A stretch of 23,994 nt of DNA from JAXMBX01 sp046349635 (GTDB taxonomy: Bacteria > Planctomycetota > Planctomycetia > Planctomycetales > Planctomycetaceae). This document shows positions 23,610-23,994 of this stretch, piece by piece. Every line of letters begins with the position of its first letter. The first letter of the stretch is position 1. Made by a program: the position numbers and the translations under genes. The stretch lies in assembly GCA_046349635.1 (NCBI GenBank), contig JAXMBX010000067.1, forward strand, positions 1 through 23,994, given 5' to 3'. A model generated the notes under the pieces. It was given only the letters and a program-made list of their open reading frames with translations. It had not been told where the DNA came from and did not search any database.

Positions 23610-23994
23610 GGGTGCACTCTGGATGATCGAGACTAAGGAAAGCTCAGCGACCGGATCGATTCGTCACAATACCCGAAGGATTGAGTCCTGCACGGACTGC
23701 CGGCAAGGTCCAGAACGACCGCCCACAGAATCGAATCGCTGAGAGAATTGACCCGTCAAATGATACGGAATTCGGGGACGGGATGCTGGCTTGAAAAGGT
23801 CTCCGGGGGGTGAAAACCGGAGGAACGGGGAAGAACCGCTGGATTTTTCGGGCCTGGTCGCATGGACGGCAGGAAAAATTGGCAAAGTCGGCGTTTTTTT
23901 GGCCCTCGTCTAGGCAGTTTGGTCGTTCGTCAGTGAATGGTGATTGCTCCCACAAGGTGCGGCTTCTTGTGGCTGCGCCACCCGGCCAGTTCTG
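23610..23994. other. Noncoding region upstream of the TPR gene
   Basis: About 385 bases with no credible gene. Frames here lack recognisable features. It should contain the promoter of the TPR gene, but no clear -35/-10 pair was found. A 27-bp dispersed repeat lies near the right edge. Confidence 0.55.
23961..23987. repeat. 27-bp dispersed repeat, inverted copy 2
   Basis: The reverse complement is identical over 27 bases to 9064-9090 (GGCCGGGTGGCGCAGCC followed by ACAAGAAGCC). It may continue beyond the window. Confidence 0.8.

Noticed and set aside
1..23994. CRISPR array, insertion sequence or prophage genes
   Set aside because: No regular repeat-spacer series, transposase, integrase or phage structural gene was seen on either strand.

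Overview
The window most likely comes from a planctomycete (phylum Planctomycetota). This rests on gene content and architecture rather than a database match: a very large CcsA-type cytochrome c assembly protein with a long periplasmic N-terminus next to a ResB-like partner, a secreted SUMF1-type protein, a Tat-exported Gfo/Idh/MocA oxidoreductase, a CocE-type hydrolase, an LRR membrane protein and a large membrane TPR protein. GC content is high by eye, except for one AT-richer stretch at about 11.9-13.5 kb. Intergenic spaces hold several families of short dispersed hairpin repeats.

Layout. 1-472: 5' end of a minus-strand SPFH/slipin-like gene that runs off the left edge. 931-1783: four minus-strand tRNA or tRNA-like genes: Asp(GUC), Arg(UCG), a degenerate Arg(GCG)-like gene and an odd class-I tRNA with a GAG anticodon. 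1844-7721: minus-strand cytochrome c maturation operon of resB (frameshifted), ccsA and a small coiled-coil membrane protein, closed by an intrinsic terminator. 8097-9582: minus-strand Rieske-PSP1 fusion and a hotdog-fold thioesterase. 9583-10058: repeat-rich spacer. 10059-11938: plus-strand small secreted protein and a decayed LRR gene. 12315-13480: compact plus-strand cassette of a DUF3467-like protein, an 81-residue unknown, a GNAT acetyltransferase and a 37-residue remnant. 13494-17083: apbE (minus), divergently overlapping a SUMF1-domain gene (plus), then a Tat-exported oxidoreductase (plus). 17252-19834: two convergent secreted alpha/beta hydrolases. 19835-20591: noncoding segment with three parS-like ParB sites. 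20592-23609: minus-strand membrane TPR protein that needs two frameshift corrections.

How the parts work together. ResB and CcsA form the System II machinery that exports heme and attaches it to apocytochromes. ApbE attaches FMN to exported redox proteins, and the Rieske-PSP1 protein is also redox-related, though nothing in the sequence links it to the cytochrome operon. The exported oxidoreductase and the two exported hydrolases fit the polysaccharide and ester degradation typical of this phylum. The three parS-like sites suggest the window lies in the origin-proximal, ParB-loaded part of the chromosome, although no parA, parB or dnaA is present here.

The points most worth a second look are the two odd tRNAs, the Rieske-PSP1 fusion with a cysteine-rich tail, the parS cluster, the DUF3467/GNAT cassette, and a 68-69 bp intergenic element with CAAAATGC ends present in two inverted copies. 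Single-base frameshifts occur in both resB and the TPR gene, so assembly indels must be excluded before biology is inferred from them.
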